Shown here one piece after another: positions 1 through 12,204 of a stretch of DNA of 64,000 bases (the first letter of the stretch is position 1; the number at the start of each line of letters is the position of its first letter). A program made the translations under genes and the position numbers. The stretch is taken from the NCBI GenBank assembly GCA_021521415.1, contig JAIQDT010007343.1:1-64000 (forward strand), given 5' to 3'. A model generated the notes under the pieces. That model ran no database searches. It saw only the letters and a program-made list of their open reading frames with translations, and was not told the origin of the DNA. Source of the DNA: Bidens hawaiensis. Lineage: Eukaryota > Streptophyta > Magnoliopsida > Asterales > Asteraceae.

Positions 1-42
1 CTGATGTAGAGGTGGCTTATGGGATTGTTAAAGTACCAAAAC
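1..42 (+). pseudogene. Sirevirus gag-pol fragment upstream of the solo LTR
   Basis: In the frame starting at base 3 this reads DVEVAYGIVKVPK, which looks like copia polyprotein just before the protease. The frame stops where the LTR at 43 begins. If the LTR and one AAAAC copy are removed, it runs directly into the protease motif near 2245, so this is the left half of the same broken element. The rest of gag is outside the window. Confidence 0.6.
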
Positions 43-492
43 TGTAAGACCCCGAATACCGGGAATCCTACAGTTGATAATCACATCCACAATTTCACCA
101 AAAATTTAAAACCAAACGTTTCATTTTATTTAAAACCAGTTCAAAGTAATAAACAGCGGAAATTAACCGGTATCAAAAACCCCAGAAAACGGGGACATAT
201 TCCAAAAGTTAAAATAAAATAAAATGCTTTGTTTTATTAGAAGTCCTCGATTAGAAATGCCTTCAACTCCGAGTAGCATCCAGCACGTCCAAGCGGTAAC
301 ATCCACTTCTTAACCTGAAAATCAATCTAACATACACACAAAGTCAGCTAGAGCTGAGTGAGTTCAAGTTTTCGTAAACAATAATTCATACTTTTATTTC
401 AAAGTTATAGCTCTAAATAGAAGAGAGGATAATAACAAAATAAATTAATATAGTTCACCAAATAATACATCCATCGTCGAACACACGTACAC

Positions 493-835
493 GGGCCTCT
501 CCACCACGAGTCAAGACTCGAGTAATATATTTGACCCGTACACGGTAAGACCTAAGCACGTGACACGAGCCTCTCCACCACGAGTCAAACCCGAGTAATA
601 TATTTGACTCGGTCATAGCTTACACATCCAAACACGTGATACGGGCCTCTCCACCACGAGTACAACCTGAGTAATATATTTGACCTGATCACGGTTTAAC
701 ATACAACGGGCCTCTTCACCACGGGATTTTAAAACCCAAGTAATATATTTGACCTGCCAAAATGATGATCACGCCACACGAACCTCTCCACCACGGGATT
801 TGAAAACCCGAGTAATATATTTGACCCGGCCGTAA
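493..835. repeat. Degenerate tandem repeat, unit about 70-75 bp
   Basis: Five units each carry a 'ggcctctccaccacgag'-like block, then a 'cgagtaatatatttgac' block, then a variable spacer. The same array recurs in the solo LTRs at 36443-36930 and 42648-42925 with different unit numbers. Confidence 0.8.
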
Positions 836-1035
836 TCACCATGCACACACACATCAATAAGCCTACTCACATCATTCTTTGTCACAAGGAACTAAATGTC
901 ATCACAACCGTAGGCTATAAGGTAACACATACTCATACATATATATATAATCCCAAAATATACCATATCGTAAGTAAGTCACCCTTAGTCACGAATGGCT
1001 AACTAACATCCCTAATCATAAGCCATCGAATAACA

Positions 1036-1080
1036 CATGCATGCATGCATGCATACATACATACATACATACATATATAT
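1036..1080. repeat. Microsatellite (ATGC)n then (ATAC)n
   Basis: A run of catg units changes to catacatac and then (TA)n inside the solo LTR. It is a simple repeat with no coding value. Confidence 0.8.
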
Positions 1081-2227
1081 ACCGTCCCAAAACATACCAT
1101 ATTACAAGTAAGCCTATGGGCCATAAGATAGTATATAATAATCAGTTGAATACATGAACTAAAATAGGTCTACTCGTATTTCAATTACTACCCAGCCTAT
1201 TAACGTCCTCGAGTCTAGACCATAACCAGGTATATAACCTTAAGGAGTTTATCACCAAATGAGTCTAAAATATCCTAAGGCATAGAATGTAACTCACACT
1301 GGGTTTTCATAATTACACAAACATTATCAAAACAATACAATGATCTTCAAATTGTTTTAACGAGTAAAATCAGGTAAAACTGTAATTGAGTGTGTATGCC
1401 AGCCCAAAACGTAAATAGAGTTAAAAAGGGGCATCATGACCTCACCTGACACAAGGTATGATTTCACCACAAGCTAGAGGATCCCTACGTAGCCCCACAA
1501 CTCAAACTCCTGTCGGTTTACATACAATCAATACTATTGACATCGAGATGACTCGTTTATCCTACGAGACGTTCTAACATGGTTCAAATTACCTAAAGCC
1601 TCGACTTCATCAAACTCAATCACAACAGCCCCCGAGGCCTTACATTCACCAAAACGACCCTTAGATACTCCCGGGAATAAAGAATTCCCAATTTACCCCC
1701 GGAAGCACTAGGTGACACTAACATGCGCGTTTAAGAGTTGTTTAAGCACTTAACATCCAACTCAGCCCCGTGTGGACCTGATGTGCTTGAAATAGTTTAA
1801 TAATTATTAACTAAATTAACTAAAAATAAACACTAAGTAATACTCTAGACTCTCTAAAACTCGACTAAACTACTAACCGGAAAGTGAACCGATCGACTCT
1901 AGTAAAGCTAAGTAAGTCCGGATATCGAACCCACGAGACTCTCTAAATTACGTTTATTAGCTAATTAGACTCGACTACAAACACGACTTATTAATTTATA
2001 TTTGTTTGGGGTTTTTTTTTAATTTAAAATACTAATTTAATACTATAATTAAAAACTAATTAAGAGAACAAGTAATTTAAACGAAAGCAAAGTTTGTTGT
2101 TAAAGTAAGATGATGATGAGAAAACTACCTAGGCTAGACTCCCTTAAATTTCAGTAATGACTTGACTCGGTAAAATATTTAGTTATGGACTGCGATCGTA
2201 AAATATTTAGTAATGACTTGACTCGAG

Positions 2228-5200
2228 AAAACTACCTGTCAACAGTATTTGGTACTTAGACAGTGGTTGCACCTGATATATGACAGGAGATGAGTCGCTG
2301 TTTTTCGACATTAAACCATTCGACGGTGGACATGTTTCCTTTACCGGTGACATTGGAGGAGAAATAACTAAACAAGGGAAGGTCTCGAATGGTACTATGA
2401 CCTTTGATGAGGTCAACTTGGTGAAATAGCTCAACCACAACCTGCTCAGCGTATCTCAAATTTGTGATAAGAAATTCTCAACCCCATTTACAGAAAATGA
2501 ATGTCTTATATTGAAACCAGGTTTCAAAGTCCCTGAAGAGTGGATCATGTTGCGTACTCCGAGACACAACGATGCATACATTCTGGACAAGAGAAGTAAT
2601 TATTCCATGCGTTCTGCTTCTTGCTTGATGTCCAAGGCCTCGGAGAACGATTCATCATTATGGCATCGACGTTTGGGTCACGTCAACTTTAAGAACTTGA
2701 ATAAGTTGGTTAAAGGTGACCATGTGAGGGTCTTACCTGTTAAATCTTTCCATTGTGCTGAAAAATGTTTATCTTGCTCTAAATGCAAACAGCACAAACT
2801 CCCTCACAGACCCAGGACCGTCAATTCCATAATCTCCACTCTCCAGCTGTTGCACATGGACCTCTTTGGTCCTATTCAACCAATGGCAATAGGTCGAAAA
2901 GCCTATTGTCTGGTTATTACTAACGATTTCTCGCGTTTCAGTTGGACATTTCTGTTAGGGCTCAAAGATGAGACATCGCAGTTTTTGCTCAGGTACATTG
3001 TGTTGGTAGAAAATCAAACTGACAAGAAAGTAAAGTGTATCTGGAATGACAATGGTACGGAATTCTGCAACAAAGTGGTGAATGAATTCTATCACAACAA
3101 GGGAATTATTCATCAACTTAGCGCACCTTACACTCCCGAACAAAATGGGGTGGCTGAACGAAGAAACCGTACGTTGGTTGAAGCCGCTAGAACAATGCTG
3201 TCATATTCCAAACTACCATTGATTTTCTGGGGTGAAGCTATTAACGCTTCATGCTTACCCAGAATCGTGTGCTTCTGAATAAAAGATTGAACAAGACTCC
3301 TTATGAAGTCTTCTATGGAACAAAGCCAAGGGTAAATATCTTCAGAACATTTGGATGTCCCTGTACCATACTCCAAACCTATACTGGAACAACCTCCAAG
3401 TTTGCTGAAAAGGCGGATGAGTGCTATTTGGTTGGTTACTCTGCTGACAAATGTGCTTATCGGGTCTACAACAAGAAAACAAGAGTAATCTTGGAGTCTT
3501 TCAATATTGATTGGCAAGAATTGAACCCTACCGATGCACACAATGGTCCACACTGGATGTTTGATTATGAAAGATTGTTCAAACAGTTTCGTGGGATGTA
3601 TATGACTCCCGTTGTACCAACGGTTTCTCCTGTTGTTTTTCCACCGGTTCAACCTGCTGATGATCAATCCATTCTGATGCATGCTGTATTGAGAGATCTT
3701 GGAGATTTTAATATAGCTGCTGCTGCACCCATACTCAATGTACAACCCGTGGCAGATCAACCAGCCCCGGTAAATAATGAGCAGCCCTCTGCGGACACTG
3801 ATAGAAATGCCTGTTTTTGAAGATATGACTGATCAGATTCTGATTCATATGTGTCAGTCGACAACAATGAAAATGTTCAAGTTGAACAAGTAGAGCCACC
3901 TCCTGCAGAACCAAGTGTGGTGGAATCTGTCCCCACACCTCCCTTAGAAAAAGAAAATCAAGGTCCTGCAATGGAGGTCGTTGCATCAAATGTGCAGGTT
4001 GATCCACGTGCGAATGAAGCTTCTAATAACACCAACACAACCTCTATTCCAGCCGTTAGTGTCCCATTTTATGACAACCTATGGGAAGGTCCCATTGCTC
4101 CAGAACACTTGGTCGATCAACAAGAAGGTGAAATTGATCCTCAACCAAGTGCTTCTGTCCCTGGACCACTGTTTTTCATCCTATAGAGAGCTTGACCATT
4201 CAGCTTAAGGCAACACCAGTCGAGCATGTCGACCAAATTCCACAGTTACCAATTCATCGTCGACATCCGACTAAGAACATCATTGGAGATCCGTTCGCTG
4301 GCATCCAAACACAGAGTACTTCCGGTAACATTAAAAGATGTCTTTTTACTTGTTTTATTTCACAGGTGGAACCCAAGGACTACAAAGTTGCACTGAAAGA
4401 GAACTCTTGGGTAGAAGCCATGCAAGAAGAGCTGTTATAGTTCAAGAAGTTGAATGTTTGGAGGCTTGTGAAGAAACCAGAAAATAAGAAGCCTATCGGA
4501 ACGAAATGGGTGTTCCGAAATAAGAAAGATGACAAGGGGTGATCATTAGAAACAAAGCCCGGCTTGTTGTGCAAGAATTTTGGCAACCTGAAGGTCTTGA
4601 TTACGATGAAGTTTATGCACCGGTAGCCAGATTAGAAGCAATTCGCATCTTTCTGGCAAATGCTTCGTACATGAATTTCAAAGTGTATCAAATGGACGTG
4701 AAGACTACTTTCTTGTACGGGAAAGTAAAAGAAGAGATCTACGTCTGTCAACCTACAGGTTTTGAAGATCCAAGTCAGCCTGATTACATTTACCGACTTA
4801 ACAAAGCACTTTATGTTCTTCACCAAGCACCTCGTGCATGGTATGCCACACTGGCCAATCATTTAGTGAACAATGGATACAAGAGAGGAATCGTCGATCA
4901 AACTCTTTTTGTCAAGAAGGTCAAGGGTGATTTGATTCTGGTACAAGTTTATGTTGATGATATTATCTTCGGGTCCACGAATGAAGATCTGTGCAAGGAG
5001 TTCTCTGAGGTTATGCAACAACGATTTGAAATGAGTTCCTTAGGGGAGATGACTTTCTTCCTGGGCTTACAAATTGAGCAAAAGAAGGACGGGACTTTAA
5101 TACACCAAGAAAAGTACGTTCATGACATTGTTCAGAAATTTGGATTCAAGGACTCAACTGCTTTCATGACACCAATCGCTACGCGACCTGTTCTCATTTC

Positions 5201-5911
5201 TGATCCTTCAGGAAAACCAGTCGATCAACACCTCTAGAGGTCCATGATTGGTTCACTGATGTATCTCACTGCAAGCATACCGGGCATCATGTTCCCTGTT
5301 TGTTAGTGTGCAAGATATTAGTCAGACCCGAGAGAATCCCACATGACGGCTGTCAAACGTATTTTCAGATACTTGAAGGGGAGACCATGTTTGGATCTTT
5401 GGTATCCAAAGGAGTCACCCTTGGAACTTCATGATTACACCCACAGTGATTATGGGGGATGCAACTTGGACAGAAAGTCTACTTCGGATGGATGTCAATT
5501 CCTGGGAGATCGGTTGATCTCGTGGCAATGCAAGAAACAAGTCACCGTGTCACCTCCACAGCAGAAGCCGAGTACATTGCCGCATCCAGTTGTTGTTCTC
5601 AAGTGATATGGATCCAGCATCAGCTGCTGGATTACGGTTTGAATTTCTTTGATACAACGATCAAATGTGATAATGAGGCGGCCGTTGCAATCGTTAAAGA
5701 CCCGGTCCGGCACTAAAAGACTAAGCACATCGACATCCGAATACACTTTATTCGTGATTGTTTTGACCGTAAGCTTGTGAACATAAAAAGGGTCCACACC
5801 GATTTTAACTTTAAAGATCTCTTTACCAAAGCTTTTTGTCGTGCCCGATTTTTGTTTCTCGTTGAGTCATTAGGCATGATTTCCTTTGAGCAAATTATAA
5901 CCGTGTTTTAA
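2228..5911 (+). pseudogene. Decayed Ty1/copia (Sirevirus-type) pol
   Basis: Domains run in copia order. The protease reads WYLDSGCT near 2250. The GAG-pre-integrase zinc region is at 2660-2800 (HRRLGHVNF, then CLSCSKCKQHK). The integrase core is at 2850-3240 (MDLFGP, NDNGTEF, QNGVAERRNRTL). RT is at 4540-5230 ([26 protein letters not shown]). RNase H is at 5430-5800 (SDYGGCN, KTKHIDIR). It is clearly dead: stops in the protease (TGA near 2271, TAG at 2427), frame breaks near 3270, 3815, 4190 and 4536, TAG at 4437 and 5235, and TAA at 5714. The pol end SLGMISFEQ is followed by TAA at 5909-5911. Sirevirus membership is inferred from the large ORF and spacer downstream, shared with the elements at 51833 and 57710. 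Confidence 0.9.
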
Positions 5912-7440
5912 AATTGTAAATATTTTTCAAATATATCACAATTTTAGAGGGAGAAAATGAGTTAACTTTAACTCACCAAAAAGATTTTAAATTTATTTTT
6001 AGTAAAACAAAAATCAAGTCACTTGACTTAACAAAAAGACTTCTAGTTTTATATAATATTAATTTTATTTTTACTCCTATTTACGAAAATCTTAAGAAAA
6101 TTCTAAAAGCGTTCCCATTTAGAGGGAGCTCCTGCTTAGAGGGAGTCGGATAATTAAAATTTAACATTTGAAAATGTTAAGAATTTGTTCCGACCATGTG
6201 GAAAGTGATAGTACATTGGTATGTATTGATCCTAGCACGTTAAAAGAGTAGAACAAAAGACTACAAAGTCATTCATTGATGTGTAGATAGGCTTGACAAA
6301 CAAGTAAGTGTTGGGTGATATAAACTTAAACTACTGCCGTTGCTAGTGGCTATACATTTAAGAAGCGGTTGCATGATTCCGTGAAGTTATATTAATGAAG
6401 GATTAAATGTAATTACACATGTCATATCCAAGCCTCTCTTTACCTGATCTCAGTTGTCTTATGAGATATGTGTCAATTCTTAATGTTTCTTTGAGTCAAG
6501 AAAAGAAAAAGAGTCAAGAAAAGAAAAAGAAAAACAGAAAAACAAAATGAAAAATCAAGAAAAATAGTCACTTAGGATTTTAACTTCTGCTTTATTTCTT
6601 CATTTATTTTGATTCAAGCCTAGGACTTCTCTGTTTGTAGTCATACAAGATCTGATTGTTAAGGCCTTGAATCTTCTTCATTATTTTAACTTTTCTAGAT
6701 CGAGTCAGGTGTGCAAAGCACAAATTGTCGAGTGTATAAAGTACAAAGTGTCAAGTATGTTAATAAGAGTACTGTGATCAAATAAGAAAGGTTTAAGTCA
6801 AGTTGAGGTGATATGTTAACACAAAGTAGGCCTGAGATATGATGGAATCAGTAACATGTCTGATTAAGTGGGGACCACATAAGCACCGTGCCTAATTGAA
6901 CTTCAAATGTATCACTTTGACATTAAAACACTTGTCAAGTTAAAAAGGTGGACAATATCTGCAGTCAATGATGAATTTGTGTCACAATAATTTCAAAATG
7001 GAAACGCGATCTAGGGCTTTGCAAATCAATATGATTCCATGTCGCAATCGTTCTTTGTAAATTAACTAAAGAAACGATCTTAGCAAATTAATTCAATATT
7101 GCTCATAACTTTAAAATGTTTTAAATTTTTTTCTTTGTTTTTGTTTTCTAAAATATTAAGTACTTGTAAAGTTAAATCTTTTAAGTTTTATTTTTAATTT
7201 TTACTTTATTTTATTTTTATTTTTGCTTTTATTTTTTTTGCTTATGATTAAGAGATCGTTAGTGCAAAGGTTAACAGTAACGAACCGACAAAAGAAAACT
7301 ATACAAATTAATCAAAGTGCTTGGATTCGGTGGGTAAATGTTTTTCGAGTTTGAAAATGTAAATTCTTTTAAAGACCGAGGACCGAGAATATATTTTTAG
7401 GTGAATACTCGTAATGTTTTGACCTTATCGCGAGATAGGC
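5912..7440 (+). other. Sirevirus pol-aORF spacer, non-coding
   Basis: About 1.5 kb of AT-rich sequence with no usable ORF. A short block near 6870-6903 (ggggaccacataagc then gtgcctaattgaac) matches 57121-57165 on the minus strand of element B, which shows that the two spacers share ancestry. Confidence 0.65.
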
Positions 7441-7448
7441 TGACCCCA

Positions 7449-7456
7449 TATAAAAG
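7449..7456 (+). promoter_or_regulatory. TATA box upstream of the aORF
   Basis: TATAAAAG sits in a 'ccccatataaaaggg' context. About 30 bases downstream begins a CT-rich, A-containing stretch (7470-7560) typical of a plant 5'UTR, ending at an ATG at 7561. This suggests the aORF has its own internal promoter. Not tested. Confidence 0.45.
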
Positions 7457-7560
7457 GGAAACCTAAAATATCTTTCACTATTCACCAAACAATTTTACTT
7501 TTCACTCTCTCTTCTCTCTCATCTTCAACCTTCAAACCCAAATCTTTCTCAAAATTCTCA

Positions 7561-7614
7561 ATGATCCAGCCCTCATTATCAAATATGCCGTTGAATCCAG
7601 ATCATACTCCCTCA
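7561..7614 (+). CDS. Putative first coding exon of the aORF
   Basis: ATG at 7561 opens 18 codons (MIQPSLSNMPLNPDHTPS) and then meets GTATAA, which is either Val-stop or a weak intron donor. If spliced to the acceptor at 8499 the frame is kept (phase 0) and joins GHNQFCAL of the main exon. The donor (TCA|GTATAA) is poor, so the exact exon end is uncertain. Confidence 0.35.
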
Positions 7615-8499
7615 GTATAACTTCATAAACATCTTGTTTCCACCGTTTCATCTTTGTTTCTAGGTTCTCGTGGATCGAGACGGCAGTTGTTATGAATCGT
7701 CGGCTAGATCTTAGACAGATCTCATGAGTTGTGGTGTTCCCATGGTCATAACCTATTATTAGGATCTTAGATTTATGATTATCATCATTACTTGTTAGTT
7801 TTAGGTTTGTTTGTGTACAGTTTGTAGTTATAGGTTTTGTTCATGGACTCTGAGGTTCAATTGACCATGTAAATCAAAAGGTTTTCGGTTCAAACTTTCC
7901 AGAAACTTAATTCAGGTCTAGGCGACTCACGAGAAATGAAAAAGGGATCAAAAATGGCCAAGTGACATTTTTTCGCTTGAAAAGGCTTTTTCACTTCGTA
8001 TCTCTCATGCGAAGCGAAACACATCTCCGTTTCGCTTCGCTTGGGATCATGCGAAGCGAAATAAAACCTCTGTTTCGCTTCCCTTGGGTTCATGTGAAGC
8101 GAAATGAAACCTCTGTTTCACTTCGCTTGGTCTCAAGCGAGCGAATGGGATTTCTGTTTCGCTTCGCTTGACCCAATGCGAAGCGAATTAAAACCATGCG
8201 AAAAAGTCACACTTAGCAATTTTTTTTAACTGAGACCTACTGAACTGTTTTGGACTAATGAACTGTTTGGACTCATGGACTGTTATGAACTTAAACTTTG
8301 TACATATTGGACTTAGAAACCTATAAATAAACTAAAAGTAACCTATTAACTTATTAAATCTAAAATGTACATAATTAATTAACTATAACTAACTAATTAA
8401 ATTAAGTAATAGATAAATATTTAAGGCATATGTATATAACTTATCTTGTTTTGCTTTTATCTAATGATGATTCTCATGATCTTGTGGTATTGATTTCAG
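7615..8499 (+). other. Candidate intron between leader exon and aORF
   Basis: It ends at TTGATTTCAG|GGACAT, a strong acceptor with a T-rich tract, immediately after which the aORF frame is open (the last in-frame stop is TGA at 8491). The proposed GT is at 7615. Element B has an equivalent acceptor (TTTAACAG, ending at 55424 on minus) just before its aORF, which supports a real intron end here. Confidence 0.4.
7965..8205. repeat. Palindromic array of TTTCGCTTCGC / GCGAAGCGAAA
   Basis: About ten copies of TTCGCTTCGC and its complement alternate, often joined by CATGCGAAGCGAA. Local inverted pairs could fold into a chain of hairpins. The same motif fills 29999-30255 in an unrelated solo LTR. 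Confidence 0.8.
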
Positions 8500-11400
8500 G
8501 GACATAATCAATTTTGTGCTCTCAAGTTACCAAAGTCTAAGGCAGATAAAGTGTTCACGTCTATGGTCAAGGGGCTTAAGAAATCACCCCTTGCACATGC
8601 TATCTCTGCTGATCCAGCCATTTACTACAAGTGGGTTCTGGACTTATGGGCGTTTGCTAAGGTTGCTGATGATTCTCTATTTTTTACAACAAAGGTTGCT
8701 GGAAAAGAGTTGACTATCACTGAAGAAGATATTAGACGGGTGTTAAAGATTGCTGATGAGCCAGATTATACATATGAAAAGGGAGACAAGAAGAAGCTGG
8801 TTGAGTTTGTTACACAGATGGGATACAACACAGAGTGGAAGAGCTTCGAGAAGAAACATCTCCCACCATACTGGAGGTTTCTATTCCACATCGTCACTCA
8901 TTGCTTTGCAGATATTCGTGGTGGATTCGATAGCATGAGGGTTGACTGGGTTCGTATAATGTTTGCACTGACTACACCAGAGAAGTTCAACTACTCTCAG
9001 AGGATATTCTTGTGTATGTTGGGAAATATCAGGAGTGAGGCCACATGGCTTATGTACCCGAGATTCGTACAGATGCTTCTTGATGATTTAATTCTAGGAG
9101 TTCCAAGGCCGGGGTCAAAGAAAGCTAAGGACAAGAAGTCACATCCCGAGCCCTATCATGTGAATGAGATCAAGACTTCAATTTTTGGTGTGTTGCTGAG
9201 CACCAAAGGAAGGGGACATCAGTATGAGGGACCAAGGCCGGGTCCTAAGTTCAGTTTGTTTGAGGAAACTGAAGCTGCGTGTGATCAATCTGTTGAGAGT
9301 GAAGAGGATGATGAGCTAGAGGTTGAGGCAGAACAAGATTCGTCTGATGAGCCTTCTGAGGACCGCACGAAAGCCAAGCATTATTTAAAAAGGAAGGATA
9401 CTGAGAAGGGCAAGGATGTTGAGTTGGTGGAGGAAGAGGAAGACCAGCCGCCCTTGAAGCGTCTGAGGAAACTTGGGGACTCCCAGAAGTCATCCAAGCT
9501 CATTGTCAAGATTCCCTCTCAAGATAAACCCTCTGACCAACCCAGAATCACCAAAGAAGCCCTAGCCAAAGCCCTCAAGGAATTAGATGTAACCAAAATT
9601 CAGATCCCTACCTACAAGAAGCCAAAGACCAGAAAGAAAGCAAAATCCAAGAAAACCAAAACCTTACTCCATGACTCACCTGAATCCTCACCCGAACCTA
9701 CTCCAATAGACCAACCAATATCTACCTTCCTACCTCAAATACCACCCTCACCACCTCAAGACCAACCCATAACTCCAGTCAAACAACCAACCCAAACCGA
9801 ACCCGAACCTTCCCAAATCACAACACCACGCACACAACCAACCACCGAACCAACAACCTCCTCAATATTCAAATCATCTGTTTTCAGCTCACCAATCCAA
9901 ACAACCAGCTTGTGGAGCCAAACCGTTATAACTTCCCCAACCCAATCCACAACACAACTTGCCACACAACCAACACCACCCACCACCACAACTTCACCAA
10001 TTCTTACCCAATCCATTACCTTACCTCTGCAAACAACCTCACCACCCATAGTGTCCATCACACCACCATCCGCTATCATTTCACCCAAACCCATTGCCCG
10101 AGGGAAATCTTTGACACCTCCAGTGTACGCCGATCCTATCCTCGATAGGATCGTCGCACTGGAGGAATCCAACACAAAACGGGCGGAACGAGAACTAGTG
10201 CTCCCCAAGTTTATCAAAGACATAAAACAAAAGGCAATTGAGGATGAGAAAGAGAAGGCCGCACTGAGAGAGAGGATAAGGGTATTGGAAGAGCAGAAGG
10301 AGGCAAGCGATGCACTTGCTGAAAATCAAATATTGTTGACAAATACTTTCCATACCCGAATCCAGAATCTACAAGTGTTAATGAACCATGAAGCCTCTGA
10401 AAACGCAAATTTAAGAGCAGATCATTCAAGGCTTGGAGACAAAATGACCACATTAGAAAGAAACTTACCAAGTGTAAGCGCTCTCAGAACAAGTCTTAAC
10501 AGGAAAATCGAGGATGCGATGAGAAAGTGGGATGTTGAGAGTGAAGCTACAAACTCCAAAGTCACAAATTTAGAGAATCAGCTCGCATCATCTGCCTCCC
10601 TTGATACACTACGAACAGAGATGGAGGCGATTCAAGAGAAGGTAATGGAGCATGATCATCTTAATGAGCTCCAACTAAAGACGAATGAGGAGTTGGTGAG
10701 CAAGTATCAAGCTGCCTCAGACCTTATGGGTATTCATGAAGATGATTTTCATGGTCTGGAGGATAGGCTTGATGCGGTGTTTAAAGCTTGGAGAAGGTCT
10801 GGTGAGACTTCTCAGGTTGGTGGATCCCAACCTACCGCAGGTCCGAGTGTGGCCTTGCGAGGAGTTCGGGTTGTGGCGTCTGAGGGTGAGGCAACTGTTG
10901 GTCGTTTGGTACAACAGGGTGGCCAAGCCATTAGTGGGGTAAGTACCAGCTTGGGTCATGAACAACAAGTACAACCACAGGTTCAAGCTGGTGATGATGA
11001 AAGTGATGATGATGATGATGATGAAGATGAAGAAGACGACAACGTACATGACAGCTTCGATGATAGTGATGGTGATGATGGTGATGGTAATGAGGGCGGA
11101 AACGGTGGAGATGGAGGAGCCGGGCCAGTAGGAGGTGGAGGAGGAGCTAACACTCAATCACATCCACACACTCAACAAGATATTCAAGACCCTGCTGCTC
11201 ACGACTCAGCTGGCAAAGTCAGGCAGCAAGACACAGAGATTAATGATATGTATAAAGATATATTTCCTGATGATTTTGCAGGTGTTATGGATGATTTCAT
11301 TGAAGCTGGAGTGGACTTGGATCAATACATAACAGCTAACATGGAGGAGGCAGTAGAAGACGACTACCTTAACTACTCGCCAAATCCAGATACGCCTCCA

Positions 11401-12201
11401 GCTCAAGTTCAAGCTTCGGAGACTCCCACCGCTGATCCTGTCTCCAATCCAACCGCCGACTTGACACAGGAACCACCAAAGAAGAAGAGAAAGAATCATA
11501 TTGTGTCAAGTCGTGCATGTGCCCGCGAGCTCATCTACCCTTACCACGATGATTCGCTGATCGTCTACGCGAAATATAATAAGGAGAACGAGTGTTGGGC
11601 CGTCAGACGATATAGCAGCGATCTGATTTATCTCAACCACCACTAGCTGAAGTCGTTACCAGAGCTTGACATTAATTATCTCCGAAAAGCTCTAGGCCAT
11701 GGTGTAGTTGGGAGTACGTTGGAAAGTTGGATCCCAGATTATCTACATCGTCAATCGAAAGTCGACTACAAAGATTTTGAGCTGAATAAGGGTCGCAAGT
11801 ACAAGAACCCAAGAGAGATAGACCCAGCCATCGGAGAGCCACGAACAATGTGGAGATACAGGGCACTAAACGACTGTCATGTCATCTACCATGGTGAGCC
11901 CTATACTCCCAACATCCTCCGAGAATTCATTGGCTGGGAATTCGATAACACGACAGGGGAGGCCGTCATACGTTGCAAAAATCAGTCTGAGATTCGTATA
12001 TTTGATGAGCACGAGCTAATGGGGCTACATATAGAAGATGTCAAGAAGCTCTACAACTCACCCCTGGGAACCGTCGAGGACATCGGTCGTCAGAACACAG
12101 ACCGGATAGTTGAAGCCTTCAACAAGTTTGTTAAAGTAATTGTTGAACTTCCACTACCCGAGGACGGCTGGCTAGATTACGACACCGACTGTTTTCAATA
12201 G
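8500..12201 (+). CDS. Sirevirus additional ORF (aORF, often called env-like), one in-frame stop
   Basis: Open from the acceptor at 8499 to TAG at 11644-11646 (1,031 codons counted from GTG at 8551), then in the same frame to TAA/TAG at about 12201. The N-terminal 250 residues (YYKWVLDLWAF, RGGFDSMR, MYPRFVQMLLDD) match element B's aORF. Next come an acidic stretch, a lysine-rich part, a Pro/Thr/Ser-rich region (about 370-520), a heptad-like coiled coil (about 530-720), an Asp/Glu then Gly-rich tract (about 815-875), and a basic PKKKRK signal near residue 977. Past the TAG, the C-terminal part (WIPDYLHRQ, GEAVIRCKNQ) also has counterparts in elements A and B, so the stop is likely recent. No signal peptide or membrane helix is visible, so an envelope role is doubtful. 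Function unknown. Confidence 0.8.
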
Positions 12202-12204
12202 TAA

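Larger units (their letters stand above)
315..1445 (-). other. Intron-like module in the solo LTR
   Basis: On the minus strand it starts at CAG|GTGAGG (1445) and ends at GATTGATTTTCAG (315). Upstream of the AG are ACTCACTCAGC and then CTAGCTGAC, a good plant branch-site match. The tandem repeats of this LTR are inside the interval. Splicing is inferred from motifs only. Confidence 0.5.
43..2227 (-). mobile_element. Gypsy-type solo LTR inserted in a copia element
   Basis: It begins TGTAAGACCCCG, as do the solo LTRs at 35852 and 42054, and shares with them the 'gcctctccaccacgag' repeats, the ACTCACTCA block and the donor-like CACCTGA motif. AAAAC lies at 38-42 and again at 2228-2232, and the copia frame is continuous across these two copies. 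The 3' half (from about 1450) differs from the other copies, and the expected TTACA end is missing. A repeat of 'aaaactacct' at 2121 and 2228 suggests later rearrangement at this edge. Orientation is inferred from the intron-like signals, which read on the minus strand. Confidence 0.7.

Noticed and set aside
8500..12201. Retroviral-type envelope assignment for the aORF
   Set aside because: No signal peptide, transmembrane helix or cleavage site is visible; the name env-like is kept only as the common label.
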